Positions 28,534 through 37,701 of a stretch of 64,000 nt of DNA are shown here, in pieces. The DNA lies in assembly GCA_018261735.1 (NCBI GenBank), contig JAGTRM010000010.1, positions 1 to 64,000 on the forward strand, given 5' to 3'. The position numbers and the translations under genes were made by a program. The stretch is from Pseudomonadota bacterium (GTDB lineage: Bacteria; Pseudomonadota; Gammaproteobacteria; Burkholderiales; Chitinibacteraceae). The stretch's first letter is position 1. Every line of letters begins with the position of its first letter. Below the pieces are notes generated by a model. The model saw nothing but the letters and a program-made list of their open reading frames with translations. It was not told the DNA's origin and searched no databases.

Positions 28534-28827
28534 ATGCAAAACCTGTCCATCAAACTGATGCTTGCCACGCTGGGAATTTCTGTCGTACTGGTCGGCTGCG
28601 TCGAGCCGGCACCGGTACTCGATAGTAAATTCGGCGAAGCGTTCAATACCGCCAAAGCTCAGCAAACCCTGAATCCTGATGCCTCAATGAACAAGGCTCC
28701 CGTAACAGGGCTGGATGGCAAGGGCGCCGATGCCGTGGTCGACAAATACCACAAGTCATTTGAAGCACCTCCCGCTCCGGCCAACACCTTCACCATCGGT
28801 GTTGGCTCCGGGAGTGGAGCGAAATAA
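28534..28827 (+). CDS. Small Tad-locus lipoprotein
   Basis: This 97-residue lipoprotein has lipobox LVGC, with Cys at residue 22. The mature part is mostly unstructured, with the segment AQQTLNPDAS, then VTGLDGKGADAVVDKYHKSF and an end TIGVGSGSGAK. I recognise this as the short lipoprotein regularly placed between the secretin and tadG-type genes in betaproteobacterial tad loci. It may act as a secretin pilotin like TadD/RcpB, but this is inference. The ATG at 28534 follows AAGGAGATAGCC; the cpaC stop lies just before. Confidence 0.75.
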   Translation: MQNLSIKLMLATLGISVVLVGCVEPAPVLDSKFGEAFNTAKAQQTLNPDASMNKAPVTGLDGKGADAVVDKYHKSFEAPPAPANTFTIGVGSGSGAK

Positions 28828-28955
28828 TAGAGCAGCCGGTGTGGGCTCGTCTGGTTTGGCATGCAAATTGGCAACCATACCCGTTGCTTGCCAGGCCAGA
28901 TAAATGAAATACGCCCAAGCGCCAATTCGCTCGAGCAATGCAGGAGGTAATCGCG

Positions 28956-30233
28956 ATGAAAAAATCAGTTCACCTGTTGCCCCATTCCAGACAGCGCCAG
29001 CGCGGCGCGGTAGCGATTATCGTGGGGCTCTGCATTGTTGTGTTGATCGGCATGATTGGTTTGGTGGTCGATCTGGGGCATATGTTTATTACCAAGACCG
29101 AGTTACAAAACGCGGCAGATGCCTGTGCCCTGGCCGCGGCACGGGAGCTTGATGGCGGCAGCGATGCGCTAGTGCGCGCTGAAAACGTGGGGCTGACTGT
29201 GGGCCAGCGGAACAATGTCGACCTTCAGGCAACAGCCGTATCCATCGTTGCTAACGATATCAGCTTCAGTGCCACGCTCAGCCCGAACTCGGGCTATCTA
29301 ACCCGTTCAGCCGGTGCGAATCCTACGACATCAAAATATGCAATGTGCACGCTCAATCGCTCTGGAATCGCAATGTGGTTCATGCAAGTGCTTGGCACAG
29401 GCGACCAAGCTGTTGGCGCGCAAGCGGTTGCAACCGTGGCCCCCTCGCAAACCACTTGCGCGATACCAATCGGAATCTGCGAACAAGGCTCTGCCCCTAC
29501 CTTCGGATTTACCCTTGGCCAGTGGTATTCCGGCAAATTCGATAGCAGTGCGCCGGGGGGAACGGGTAGCTATAACTGGCTTGATTTCAGCCCGAATTCC
29601 GGCGGAGGGGCGGACGAACTCAAGGATCTGTTGAAAGGTGCCGGCCAGTGCGAACTGCCGCCGATCGGAGCACTGGTCGGCCAGCAAGGGCAAATTTCCG
29701 GCTTGTCCGACGCGTGGAATTCGCGCTTTGGTGTTTACAAAAACGGCGGTCAATATAACACCACAACGTCACCACCCGATTTCACCGGGCTTGGCTATAC
29801 AAACACTACCCTGATGACGTTCGCAACGGCAACGACTTGGGACCCACCCCAAAATGCATATTCGGGCACCTCGACGACGGGCACATCGAACTACCTGGCG
29901 GGCCAGACGGCAAGAACGCCCTATCAAAATACCGACCCTGCGGATATAGGAAATGCCTATAACCCATCCTCCTCCGCCAATCACTCACAGTATGGGGCGA
30001 ATCGTCGCATCGCCATCGCACCTGTGGTGGATTGCCAAGACCTCGCATCGTCCAATCCACAACCCATCCCGATCCTTGGCTATGCCTGTGTCTTGATGCT
30101 GAACCCCATCAAGGGTCCGGATGATGTGTTCCTGGAATTCAGAGGCATGGCCAATGATGCATCAAGCCCCTGTGCCTCCTATGGAATACCAGGAGGCGCT
30201 GCGGGCCCCTTGGTCCCGGTATTGGTGCAATGA
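28956..30233 (+). CDS. tadG: TadG-like pseudopilin/secreted protein
   Basis: This 425-residue protein has an N-terminal Tad domain: RQRGAVAIIVGLCIVVLIGM with a membrane span, then VDLGHMFITKTELQNAADACALAAA. This is the signature of TadG-like proteins. The rest (about 70-425) is Gly/Ser/Asn-rich with several Cys and no von Willebrand domain visible. AGGAGG lies 8 bases before ATG 28956. TadG is thought to anchor or tip the pilus basal body. It overlaps tadE by ATGA. Confidence 0.85.
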   Translation: MKKSVHLLPHSRQRQRGAVAIIVGLCIVVLIGMIGLVVDLGHMFITKTELQNAADACALAAARELDGGSDALVRAENVGLTVGQRNNVDLQATAVSIVANDISFSATLSPNSGYLTRSAGANPTTSKYAMCTLNRSGIAMWFMQVLGTGDQAVGAQAVATVAPSQTTCAIPIGICEQGSAPTFGFTLGQWYSGKFDSSAPGGTGSYNWLDFSPNSGGGADELKDLLKGAGQCELPPIGALVGQQGQISGLSDAWNSRFGVYKNGGQYNTTTSPPDFTGLGYTNTTLMTFATATTWDPPQNAYSGTSTTGTSNYLAGQTARTPYQNTDPADIGNAYNPSSSANHSQYGANRRIAIAPVVDCQDLASSNPQPIPILGYACVLMLNPIKGPDDVFLEFRGMANDASSPCASYGIPGGAAGPLVPVLVQ

Positions 30234-30709
30234 TGAATACGCCATTCAACCTCCATAAACAGCGTGGCGTGGCAGCAATTGAGTTCGCGCTGGTAATCAT
30301 CCCCATGCTGCTCATGGTGTTTGGCATCACCGAGTTTGGTCGTGCCATGTACCAGTACAACACCTTGGTGAAAGCCACTCGCGATGCTGCGCGTTATCTT
30401 TCAACCCAGCCAGCAGGTTCCGGCTTGGCTACAGCCCAAAATCTGGCGGTCTATGGAAACAAAACCGCCGTGGGAAATACCTTGGCCCCGGGATTGACCA
30501 CCGGCATGGTCTCAGTATGCGATTCGTTGAGCTGCCCTGGCACGCATGCCTCGGTATCAACAGGATCGGGGTCCGTGAATCTTGTAACGGTAACAATCCA
30601 GGGGTTCCAGTTCCAGTCTGCGGTGAGCTTTACCATTGGCAACGTCAATGCCGGCCTGCCTAGCATCACGTTTGGGCCGATCAGCACCACCATGCGGCAG
30701 GTGCTGTAA
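30230..30709 (+). CDS. tadE: TadE-type pseudopilin
   Basis: This 159-residue TadE-like protein has the prepilin-like segment KQRGVAAIEFALVIIPMLLM with the GV cleavage context and Glu at +5, followed by FGITEFGRAMYQYNTLVKATRDAARY. The C-terminal part contains two Cys (SVCDSLSCPG). TadE/F pseudopilins are processed by the CpaA peptidase and needed for pilus assembly. Tandem ATGs at 30230 and 30233 overlap the tadG stop. Confidence 0.9.
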   Translation: MMNTPFNLHKQRGVAAIEFALVIIPMLLMVFGITEFGRAMYQYNTLVKATRDAARYLSTQPAGSGLATAQNLAVYGNKTAVGNTLAPGLTTGMVSVCDSLSCPGTHASVSTGSGSVNLVTVTIQGFQFQSAVSFTIGNVNAGLPSITFGPISTTMRQVL

Positions 30710-30725
30710 ATGAAGGGGGCATAAA

Positions 30726-31166
30726 GTGAAAACGATTCAACATCACGGGCGGCCGAGGCAAAAACAGCGTGGCATGGCCGCTGTCGAATTCGCGTTGATC
30801 GCGATGGTTTTCTTCACCTTGCTGCTGGGTATCCTGGAATTCGGGCGTGTACTGTTTACCTGGAATTCCGCCGTTGAAACCACACGCTACGGTGCTCGAG
30901 TAGCAGTGGTATGCGACATCGGAAGTAGTGCCGTGCTTTCCAGCATGCAGCAGATCATGCCCGATATTTTGTCTACCAATGTGGCCGTTACCTATGAGCC
31001 ATCAGGCTGCTCCCAGAGCACTTGCGAGCGGGTAAAAGTTAAATTGCAGGGACTGAGTGTTACGCCTTTGATTCCCTTCCTGGATTTACCGCTTACGGTG
31101 CCTGCCTTCGAGACATCGCTTTTGCGAGAGAGCCTGTCAAGCACATCCAATCCTGTGTGCTCTTGA
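30726..31166 (+). CDS. TadE/TadF-family pseudopilin
   Basis: This 146-residue second TadE-like pseudopilin has the processing segment KQRGMAAVEFALIAMVFFTL and ILEFGRVLFTWNSAVETTRYGARVAVV. The C-terminal domain has several Cys (VVCDIG, SGCSQSTCERV, NPVCS). The start is GTG, preceded by GAAGGGGG. It occupies the TadF position in the locus. A 110-bp gap with AT-rich sequence follows before cpaE. Confidence 0.87.
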   Translation: MKTIQHHGRPRQKQRGMAAVEFALIAMVFFTLLLGILEFGRVLFTWNSAVETTRYGARVAVVCDIGSSAVLSSMQQIMPDILSTNVAVTYEPSGCSQSTCERVKVKLQGLSVTPLIPFLDLPLTVPAFETSLLRESLSSTSNPVCS

Positions 31167-31276
31167 GTTTGACCGGGAAGGTCTATAAACAAAAAAACAA
31201 GCTAGTTTGTTGCGCGTTGTGGAAGTTAAAAAACCTAAAACCAGCATGGTCAAGCAGTGCATAACAGGGGGTTGCC

Positions 31277-32449
31277 ATGAAAATTGTGGCCGTTTCGCAA
31301 AATCAGCAAACCTTGGACGAGTTGCGTCACCAGCTCGCCACGGAGAAAAGCTCGCTTGAAGTTTTCTTGTTCAATGGAGGCATTTTGCAGGCAGAAGCCG
31401 CTATTGATCAAAACCGGCCAAACCTTCTTATCCTCGAAACCGCCCGAGGAGACCGGGCAGAGTTGGCCGAACTTGAATTGATCGGCCTGCACCACCCCGA
31501 TATGGCCGTCATCCTGCTGGCTCAGTCGCAATCACCCGCATTTCTGACTGATGCCATGCGGGTAGGTGTACGTGAAGTACTCCCTCCCCCCCCTTTCTCC
31601 GGTCCGGCGCTGCAGGATGCCATAGAGCGCACGCAGAAAAGAGTTGCACTGATGCACGCGCCCGCCCACAAAGGCAAGGTACTGGCGTTCATCGCCTGCA
31701 AAGGGGGAAGCGGCGCCACGTTTCTCGCTGTAAACCTGGGCTATGTCCTGGCTGCGGCTTATGAAAAACGGGTGGCAGTGTTAGACCTGAACCTGCATTT
31801 TGGCAATGCATCACTGTTCGTTTCCGATCACGCCCCACACAACACGCTCGCCGATGTGGCCAGCAATATCCAGCGCCTGGATACATCCTTTCTGTCTTCC
31901 AGCATGGTGCAAGTGTTGCCACATTTCGGCGTACTGGCCGCCCCGGAAAGCCCCGAACGGGCCGCTGAAGTCAGACCCGAACACATTGATGCGTTGCTCG
32001 ATCTGGCAGTCGCACATTATGACTTTGTCATTCTGGATATGGGCCGGGCACTGGATGCAGTAAGCGTACGCGCGCTGGATCGTGCCAACGTGATTTTCCC
32101 TGTTCTGCAAGAGACGCTGCCCTTTATTCGCGATGCCAAGCGCTTGCTTGCCACCTTCAGGTCGTTGGGATACGGGCGGGAAAAGATCAATCTGATCGTA
32201 AACCGTTATGAAAAAAGCGCTGAAATCCGACTGAATGACGTTGAGCATACGCTTGGAATGAAGGTGTCTCACACCATTCCGAACAGCTTCAAAGCGGTAT
32301 CGGCATCGGTGAACCAGGGGGTTCCGGTGATGAAAATCGCGCCGCATGACGCAGTGACCAAAACGTTGGCACATTGGGGAAAAGAGCTGGCAGGCGATCC
32401 TCCTGCCAAATCAGGCGGCTGGCTAGCCAATTTATTCAGAAAGAACTGA
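31277..32449 (+). CDS. cpaE: Pilus assembly/localisation ATPase CpaE/TadZ
   Basis: This 390-residue protein has an N-terminal receiver-like domain (1-125) and a C-terminal MinD/ParA-type ATPase domain (about 133-370). The receiver phospho-acceptor position reads LLILETARG, Glu instead of Asp, so it is probably a pseudo-receiver. The P-loop is KGGSGAT (142-148): the first Lys is kept but the GK(T/S) Lys is Ala, as in many CpaE proteins. These proteins place Tad pilus machines at cell poles. Confidence 0.92.
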   Translation: MKIVAVSQNQQTLDELRHQLATEKSSLEVFLFNGGILQAEAAIDQNRPNLLILETARGDRAELAELELIGLHHPDMAVILLAQSQSPAFLTDAMRVGVREVLPPPPFSGPALQDAIERTQKRVALMHAPAHKGKVLAFIACKGGSGATFLAVNLGYVLAAAYEKRVAVLDLNLHFGNASLFVSDHAPHNTLADVASNIQRLDTSFLSSSMVQVLPHFGVLAAPESPERAAEVRPEHIDALLDLAVAHYDFVILDMGRALDAVSVRALDRANVIFPVLQETLPFIRDAKRLLATFRSLGYGREKINLIVNRYEKSAEIRLNDVEHTLGMKVSHTIPNSFKAVSASVNQGVPVMKIAPHDAVTKTLAHWGKELAGDPPAKSGGWLANLFRKN

Positions 32450-32523
32450 CCGGAAAGCAACAGGGCGCCCATTTCGCCCCAGATCGAAAACGGCAAACTG
32501 GAAATTAATCAAGGGGTGTGATC

Positions 32524-33882
32524 ATGTCACTAAGAGACCGGCTGGAAACCATTCAAAATGATACGGCGCTGGCACCGGTTTCGACCCAGCAATCCGGCTT
32601 CTCCGACCACAAGGCGTATCAGGCACTGAAATCAAGCATCCACCGCAAATTGCTGGATCGGGTTGATCTTGCCGTGATGGAAAGCCTCCCCCCGGATCGG
32701 TTACTGGAAGAACTGAAAACGCTGGTGGAGCGGCTGCTCTCGGAAGAACCACTGGCAATCAATGAAGCCGAACGCAAAAGCATGGTGCGCGACATCCAGC
32801 ACGAGGTGCTCGGGCTGGGGCCTCTTGAGCCTTTATTGGCCGACCCCAGCATCGCGGACATTCTGGTCAACACCTACCGGCAAGTCTATGTTGAGCGTCG
32901 GGGCAAGCTGGAAAAAACCGATGTCACGTTCGAAAACGATGCCCACTTGATGAAGATTATCGACAAGATCGTATCGAGAATCGGGCGGCGAATTGATGAA
33001 TCCAGCCCGATGGTCGATGCACGCTTGCCCGATGGTTCGCGGGTTAACGCCATTATTCCGCCATTGGCCGTGGATGGGCCGCTGCTTTCAATCCGCAAAT
33101 TCTCCGTCACGCCTTTGCGCATGGACGATGTCCTGAATTACAAAACCTTGACCCCTGACATGGCTGAAATCATCGAGGGGATGGTCAAAGCCAGATTGAA
33201 CCTGTTGATCTCCGGCGGCACCGGTAGCGGTAAAACCACGTTACTTAACATTCTCTCCGGCTTCATTCCGCCCACGGAACGCATTGTCACCATCGAAGAT
33301 GCCGCCGAACTGCAACTGCAACAACCCCATGTGGTCCGGCTGGAAACCCGCCCACCCAACATCGAAGCCAAAGGCGAAGTTACCCAGCGAGCGCTGTTGA
33401 GAAACAGTCTGCGCATGCGCCCGGACCGCATCATCGTGGGTGAAGTACGCGGCGCAGAAGTGCTGGACATGCTGCAGGCCATGAATACGGGGCATGATGG
33501 CTCAATGACCACCGTCCACGCCAATAGCCCGCGCGATGCGATAACCCGGTTGGAAAACATGATCGGCCTGGGCGGTCTCACTTTGCCACCCAAGGCCATG
33601 CGCCAGCAGATCAGCTCTGCGCTGAGTGCGCTGATTCACGTCAGCCGGCTATCGGACGGCAAACGCAAGATATTAAGCATCGAAGAAATCACCGGCATGG
33701 AAGGCGACATTATCACCACGCAGGAAATCTTCGCTTTTGTCCAGACGGGGGTAGCCCCGGATGGCACGGTACTCGGTCATTTCCGGGCATCCGGCATCCG
33801 GCCCAAGTTCGCTGAAAAACTGCGCGTACACGGCATTCCATTGCGTGATGAGATGTTTGATCCGACACGGTTATACGAATAG
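32524..33882 (+). CDS. cpaF: Tad pilus secretion ATPase CpaF/TadA
   Basis: This 452-residue hexameric ATPase powers Flp pilus extension and probably retraction. It has a CpaF-type N-terminal domain ([43 protein letters not shown]), Walker A GGTGSGKT (231-238), an Asp-box ([10 protein letters not shown]), Walker B region ([12 protein letters not shown]) and a His-box near [18 protein letters not shown]. Start ATG 32524 has AAGGGG 9 bases upstream. Confidence 0.96.
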   Translation: MSLRDRLETIQNDTALAPVSTQQSGFSDHKAYQALKSSIHRKLLDRVDLAVMESLPPDRLLEELKTLVERLLSEEPLAINEAERKSMVRDIQHEVLGLGPLEPLLADPSIADILVNTYRQVYVERRGKLEKTDVTFENDAHLMKIIDKIVSRIGRRIDESSPMVDARLPDGSRVNAIIPPLAVDGPLLSIRKFSVTPLRMDDVLNYKTLTPDMAEIIEGMVKARLNLLISGGTGSGKTTLLNILSGFIPPTERIVTIEDAAELQLQQPHVVRLETRPPNIEAKGEVTQRALLRNSLRMRPDRIIVGEVRGAEVLDMLQAMNTGHDGSMTTVHANSPRDAITRLENMIGLGGLTLPPKAMRQQISSALSALIHVSRLSDGKRKILSIEEITGMEGDIITTQEIFAFVQTGVAPDGTVLGHFRASGIRPKFAEKLRVHGIPLRDEMFDPTRLYE

Positions 33883-33891
33883 GAGCCAACC

Positions 33892-34866
33892 ATGGACTAC
33901 CTATACTATGCATTTGTTTTATTTGGATTTATTGCAGTAGTGTTGTTTCTGGAAGGCACTTTTCAGGCGTGGAACACCTATAAGGGTCCAGAAGCAAAAC
34001 GCATCGAACGGCGCCTGCGCGCCTTGTCCGCCGGGGATAAAGGCACTGAGCAACTCACCATCGTCAAACAGCGCTTGCTCAGCGAAACCCCCCTCATGGA
34101 TCGTTTGCTCCTGCAAATTCCACGCGTCCACCAGCTGGATCGCTTACTGGTGCAATCCGGCGTGAAATTGAACGTGGCGGGTTTTCTGTGGATGACACTG
34201 ATTGCAGCCGCATTGGGCCTGATACTGTCGTTCGTGCTTGCCTTCAATATTGTCATCATCCTGGCGATAACTGTCGCGGCAGGATTCCTGCCTTTGATCT
34301 ACGTGATCAACAAAAGAGGGGCTCGCCTGGAAACCATCGAGCAGCAGTTACCCGACTCGCTGGATCTTATGGCCCGGGCTTTGCGTGCCGGCCATGCGCT
34401 ACCAGGCGCGCTGAAGATGGTAAGTGAAGAAATGCCGGAACCGATTGCAGGAGAGTTTCGCACTACCTTCGACGAACTGAACTATGGCGTGCCATTGGAT
34501 GCAGCGCTGACCAATCTCGCCACTCGGGTTCCCATCACGGATTTGCGCTACTTTGTCATTTCCGTGCTGATCCAGCGCGAAACCGGTGGCAATCTGGCAG
34601 AACTGCTGGACAACATCAGCACCTTGATCCGGGCCAGATTCAAACTACTGGGAACCATCCGCGTGCTATCCGCAGAGGGCAAGCTGTCTGCCTGGATCTT
34701 GACCATCCTGCCATTCGCGCTGGCAGGTGTAATCAGCATCATTCACCCAAAGTTTCTCAGCATATTGTGGATCGATCCCGCCGGCCAAAAAATGGTGGCA
34801 GGCGCATTGATCATCATGGCTCTAGGCATCTTTTTGATGTGGCGCATCATCAAGATCAGGGTGTAA
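33892..34866 (+). CDS. tadB: Tad pilus platform protein TadB
   Basis: This 324-residue inner-membrane T2SSF/GspF-domain protein has an N-terminal span, the paired spans near 100-135, the GspF core (LPDSLDLMARALRAGHALPGAL, then FVISVLIQRETGGNLAELLDNIS) and C-terminal spans. It forms the membrane platform with TadC that couples CpaF to pilin assembly. Only 9 bp follow the cpaF stop, with an AGGAG site. Confidence 0.95.
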   Translation: MDYLYYAFVLFGFIAVVLFLEGTFQAWNTYKGPEAKRIERRLRALSAGDKGTEQLTIVKQRLLSETPLMDRLLLQIPRVHQLDRLLVQSGVKLNVAGFLWMTLIAAALGLILSFVLAFNIVIILAITVAAGFLPLIYVINKRGARLETIEQQLPDSLDLMARALRAGHALPGALKMVSEEMPEPIAGEFRTTFDELNYGVPLDAALTNLATRVPITDLRYFVISVLIQRETGGNLAELLDNISTLIRARFKLLGTIRVLSAEGKLSAWILTILPFALAGVISIIHPKFLSILWIDPAGQKMVAGALIIMALGIFLMWRIIKIRV

Positions 34867-34894
34867 ATCCTTAACAAGACAGGTGGCAAAAATC

Positions 34895-35842
34895 ATGACT
34901 ACCTTGCAAATTATCTATCTGGCAGTAGTTTTTTTGGCCGTGTTCTTAGTCGCGATGGTGATCCTCTGGCAACTGGGACCACACCCCTTGCGCCAGCGAC
35001 TGGAGCAAATTTCCAGCACCGGAACATCAGCCAGCGACTCCAATTCAAGCACTGCGGAGTGGATTCAGCATGTAATCAAATTAAGCAGCCCGCTCGCCAA
35101 GCTATCCCTGCCTGCCGAAGGATGGGAAAACTCGGCGCTGCGGATTCGCTTTATGAACGCGGGTTATCGCACATCTTCCACCCCGGTACTTTTCTTTGCC
35201 GCCAAAACCATTCTGGCAATGGTTTTCCCTGGCGTGCTGATTCTATACGGCGGTATTTCCAGCAGTACGGTCAATCAGAACGTCTTTCTTTTTCTGCTCA
35301 TACTGCTGGCAGCGATTGGCTATTTTTTGCCCAATGCAGTGCTTGCACGCAAGATTGCCTACCGCAAGCGAGAAATTTTTGAAAGTTTTCCGGATGCAAT
35401 CGATCTGATGACCGTATGCGTCGAAGCGGGCTTGGGTCTGGATGCCGCAATTGGCCGGGTTGGCGATGAAATGCGGATGAAAAGCCCGATCCTTGCGGAC
35501 GAATTGCATCTGGTGAATCTGGAACTGCGCGCAGGTAGCACTCGGGCACGGGCTCTCAGGAACCTTGCCTTGCGTACGGGTGTTGAAGAGGTAGATAACC
35601 TCGTCGCAATGCTGATCCAGGCAGATCGATTTGGTACCAGCGTGGCGGATTCACTGCGCGTGCATTCAGACAGCCTGCGCACCAAGCGCCGCCTGCGCGC
35701 CGAGGAAAAAGCAGCCAAGATTCCGGTCAAGCTACTGTTTCCGCTGATCTTTTGCATTTTCCCATCAATGCTCCTTGTTCTGCTCGGCCCGGCATTCATC
35801 AGCATCTACCGGGTGCTTCTGCCCACACTGTCGGGACAATGA
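34895..35842 (+). CDS. tadC: Tad pilus platform protein TadC
   Basis: This 315-residue second GspF-domain platform protein has the core FPDAIDLMTVCVEAGLGLDAAI, then LVAMLIQADRFGTSVADSLRVHSD and KIPVKLLFPLIFCIFP at the C-terminal span. I start it at ATG 34895, with AGGTGG 8 bases upstream; a GTG four codons earlier is part of that site. It pairs with TadB. Confidence 0.94.
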   Translation: MTTLQIIYLAVVFLAVFLVAMVILWQLGPHPLRQRLEQISSTGTSASDSNSSTAEWIQHVIKLSSPLAKLSLPAEGWENSALRIRFMNAGYRTSSTPVLFFAAKTILAMVFPGVLILYGGISSSTVNQNVFLFLLILLAAIGYFLPNAVLARKIAYRKREIFESFPDAIDLMTVCVEAGLGLDAAIGRVGDEMRMKSPILADELHLVNLELRAGSTRARALRNLALRTGVEEVDNLVAMLIQADRFGTSVADSLRVHSDSLRTKRRLRAEEKAAKIPVKLLFPLIFCIFPSMLLVLLGPAFISIYRVLLPTLSGQ

Positions 35843-35864
35843 TCTCTTCACAGGAGAGACTCGC

Positions 35865-37007
35865 ATGAAAACGAAAAAGATGATTTTGCCAATGGTCTGC
35901 TGCATCCCGTTTCTGGGCAGCTGCACATCGCCTCAAACCACCAGCAGCCAAACCTGGGGAGTCAACCCGGTCTATAGCATCAACCAGACCTCCGACAGTC
36001 CCGATGCTCTGTACCAGTTGGGCCGTTATTATCAAGGGCAACAACGCTATGAACAGGCGGCAGCGGCATATCACAGGGCGCTGGCGGCAAACCCTGATTT
36101 TGTTGAGGCGCGTAATGGCTTGGGTGTGATTTACGCCATGCAGGGGCGTCATGAAGACGCCATTGCGGCATTCCGCATAGCAATAAGCAAAGCGCCCGAT
36201 GCAGCCCATCTGCATAACAACCTGGGACATGCCCTCTACCTGCAAGGCTCATACAACGAAGCGGTTTCAGCGCTGGAACAAGCAACAAAGCTTGATCCCG
36301 GCAACCAGCGTGCATTGAGCAATCTGGGCCTTGCATCCGCCAAAGCCAATGATTCCGGCAGCGTTCCATCCGTTACTGTTGCAGCCACCACGGCCCAGGA
36401 CAACACCACTCAAGCTGTCGCTACTCTTCCAATAGAACCTGCCGCCTTGGCACAAGATGCGCGCCAACCCGATAGCAGTACAAAACTTGCAGCTATTCCC
36501 CCGGCACAAGCAAAAAACCGGCTGGAAACCATACAAGTTGCGGAAAATGTTTACGAATTGCGCGAACAGATCAAGCCTGTGCAAATGGCAACAGCCATGG
36601 CCAACGCCCAACCGACCGACACGCCAGTAAAGCCAGCGAAACTTCGGCTGGAAGTCTCCAACGGGAATGGCATGACCGGTTTCGCCAGGAAAGTAAGCGG
36701 CTATCTCGGCCAACAGGGTTATCCCGCCTCACGTCTGACCAACCAAAAGCCCTTCCAGGTTGCGGTCTCACAAATCCAGTACCGCCCCGGTTATCGCGAC
36801 CAGGCCCTGAGCCTCAAATCAAGCCTTCCGGATAAACCCGACCTGGAACTGGTTCAGAGCAGCAAGCTTCGAGCCGATATCCAGGCGCGCCTGCTTCTCG
36901 GCAAGGATTTGTCGCAAAGGGCGGCGCAATTTGAATCAGGAGATCGAACAATCCTCGTGGCAAGCAACGCCCCCGGCCCGGACAAGGCAGAGAGCACCAC
37001 GAAATGA
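35865..37007 (+). CDS. tadD: TadD-like TPR lipoprotein with LytR C-terminal domain
   Basis: This 380-residue lipoprotein has lipobox FLGSC (Cys 20), then about three tetratricopeptide repeats (45-150: ALYQLGRYYQGQQRYEQAAA, FVEARNGLGVIYAMQGRHED, AHLHNNLGHALYLQGSYNEA). A Thr/Ala/Gln-rich linker follows (150-255), and then a LytR_C-type domain (about 258-350, LRLEVSNGNGMTGFARKVSGYL). TadD acts as secretin pilotin or assembly factor. The LytR_C part suggests cell-wall or septal placement. The start follows GGAG; the longer frame into tadC is a shadow. Confidence 0.88.
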   Translation: MKTKKMILPMVCCIPFLGSCTSPQTTSSQTWGVNPVYSINQTSDSPDALYQLGRYYQGQQRYEQAAAAYHRALAANPDFVEARNGLGVIYAMQGRHEDAIAAFRIAISKAPDAAHLHNNLGHALYLQGSYNEAVSALEQATKLDPGNQRALSNLGLASAKANDSGSVPSVTVAATTAQDNTTQAVATLPIEPAALAQDARQPDSSTKLAAIPPAQAKNRLETIQVAENVYELREQIKPVQMATAMANAQPTDTPVKPAKLRLEVSNGNGMTGFARKVSGYLGQQGYPASRLTNQKPFQVAVSQIQYRPGYRDQALSLKSSLPDKPDLELVQSSKLRADIQARLLLGKDLSQRAAQFESGDRTILVASNAPGPDKAESTTK

Positions 37008-37102
37008 AGTTTCATCGAAAGCTGGTGGCCGTTAATAACCAGCCAGGATGATGTTCCGTAGTCGCACTAGCATTTGCAACCATAAGGAAAGGAGCACCAA
37101 TC

Positions 37103-37336
37103 ATGTCTGAAGAAAAACACATCATCGAACCGCAAAGAATGGGTTTATGGGTCGCAGTGGCATTCGCCCTTGCACTGCTGGCACTGGCGCTATCCATGGT
37201 CAATATGAAGCGAAGCAGTGAGTCAATGCTCATCACGCAGACCGAAATATTGGTGCTGAAACAGCAAATGCAGGATCTGCATAAAGACGCCATGCCGCCG
37301 ACGGCCGCTGCCGGGCAATCGCAAACCCCAAAATAA
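37103..37336 (+). CDS. Small single-span membrane protein at the end of the Tad locus
   Basis: This 77-residue protein has one membrane span (about 14-32, LWVAVAFALALLALALSMV) and then a hydrophilic, possibly coiled-coil segment (MLITQTEILVLKQQMQDLHKD). The tail is Pro/Ala-rich. AAAGGAG lies 8 bases before the ATG. I recognise no family. It is last in the Tad gene series, followed by a perfect hairpin, so it is probably cotranscribed and could be an accessory pilus factor. Confidence 0.65.
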   Translation: MSEEKHIIEPQRMGLWVAVAFALALLALALSMVNMKRSSESMLITQTEILVLKQQMQDLHKDAMPPTAAAGQSQTPK

Positions 37337-37347
37337 ACAGCTCTATT

Positions 37348-37390
37348 TAGCATGTACCGGCAACGCCACTCTCGTTGCCGGTACATGCTA
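37348..37390. terminator. Perfect 18-bp hairpin ending the Tad gene series
   Basis: TAGCATGTACCGGCAACG (37348-37365) is repeated in exact inverse at 37373-37390 with a 7-nt loop. It lies 11 bp after the last Tad-locus gene. There is no U-run, so it is either a terminator aided by other factors or a palindromic element. Confidence 0.55.
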
Positions 37391-37491
37391 TTCGGCGGTT
37401 TGTTTGCTCTCATGGCATCCGAATCCATGAGCGGTTTTTTGCGCCCAACTTTCGAAACCCGGCGGACCGGCGCTTCGGCAACACCAAGCGC

Positions 37492-37520
37492 TTGCCAAAA
37501 GAGAAGGTCTTCAGTAGAAT
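37492..37520 (+). promoter_or_regulatory. Promoter of tRNA-Val
   Basis: TTGCCA (37492-37497) and TAGAAT (37515-37520) are spaced by exactly 17 bp, ending 14 bp before the tRNA. Confidence 0.65.
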
Positions 37521-37534
37521 GCCGCTCTCTCGTT

Positions 37535-37611
37535 AGGCACGTAGCTCAGCTGGTTAGAGCACCACCTTGACATGGTGGGGGTCGTTGGTTCGAGTCCAAT
37601 CGTGCCTACCA
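37535..37611 (+). tRNA. tRNA-Val (anticodon GAC)
   Basis: The 77-nt cloverleaf has AGGCACG (37535-37541) pairing with CGTGCCT (37601-37607), then ACCA encoded. The anticodon stem is CCACC/GGTGG with loop TTGACAT, anticodon GAC. The T-arm contains GGTTCGAGTCC. Confidence 0.97.
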
Positions 37612-37634
37612 ACGAATACAAAGGAATCCAGTCC

Positions 37635-37676
37635 ATGTTCCGAACTACCACGACCACCGCAGTCATTTACCGGTAG
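37635..37676 (+). CDS. Threonine-rich leader peptide upstream of thrS
   Basis: This 13-residue frame, MFRTTTTTAVIYR, has five consecutive Thr codons (ACT ACC ACG ACC ACC). AAAGGA lies about 10 bases before the ATG. Its stop is 25 bp upstream of an intrinsic terminator that precedes thrS. The Thr codons themselves (CACGACC, 37649-37655) pair perfectly with GGTCGTG (37676-37682) overlapping the stop. A ribosome waiting for charged tRNA-Thr would therefore disrupt this hairpin. This is the layout of a ribosome-mediated attenuator that senses threonyl-tRNA. The function is inferred. Confidence 0.7.
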   Translation: MFRTTTTTAVIYR

Positions 37677-37701
37677 GTCGTGCCTTGGGCTAGATTCAGA
37701 C

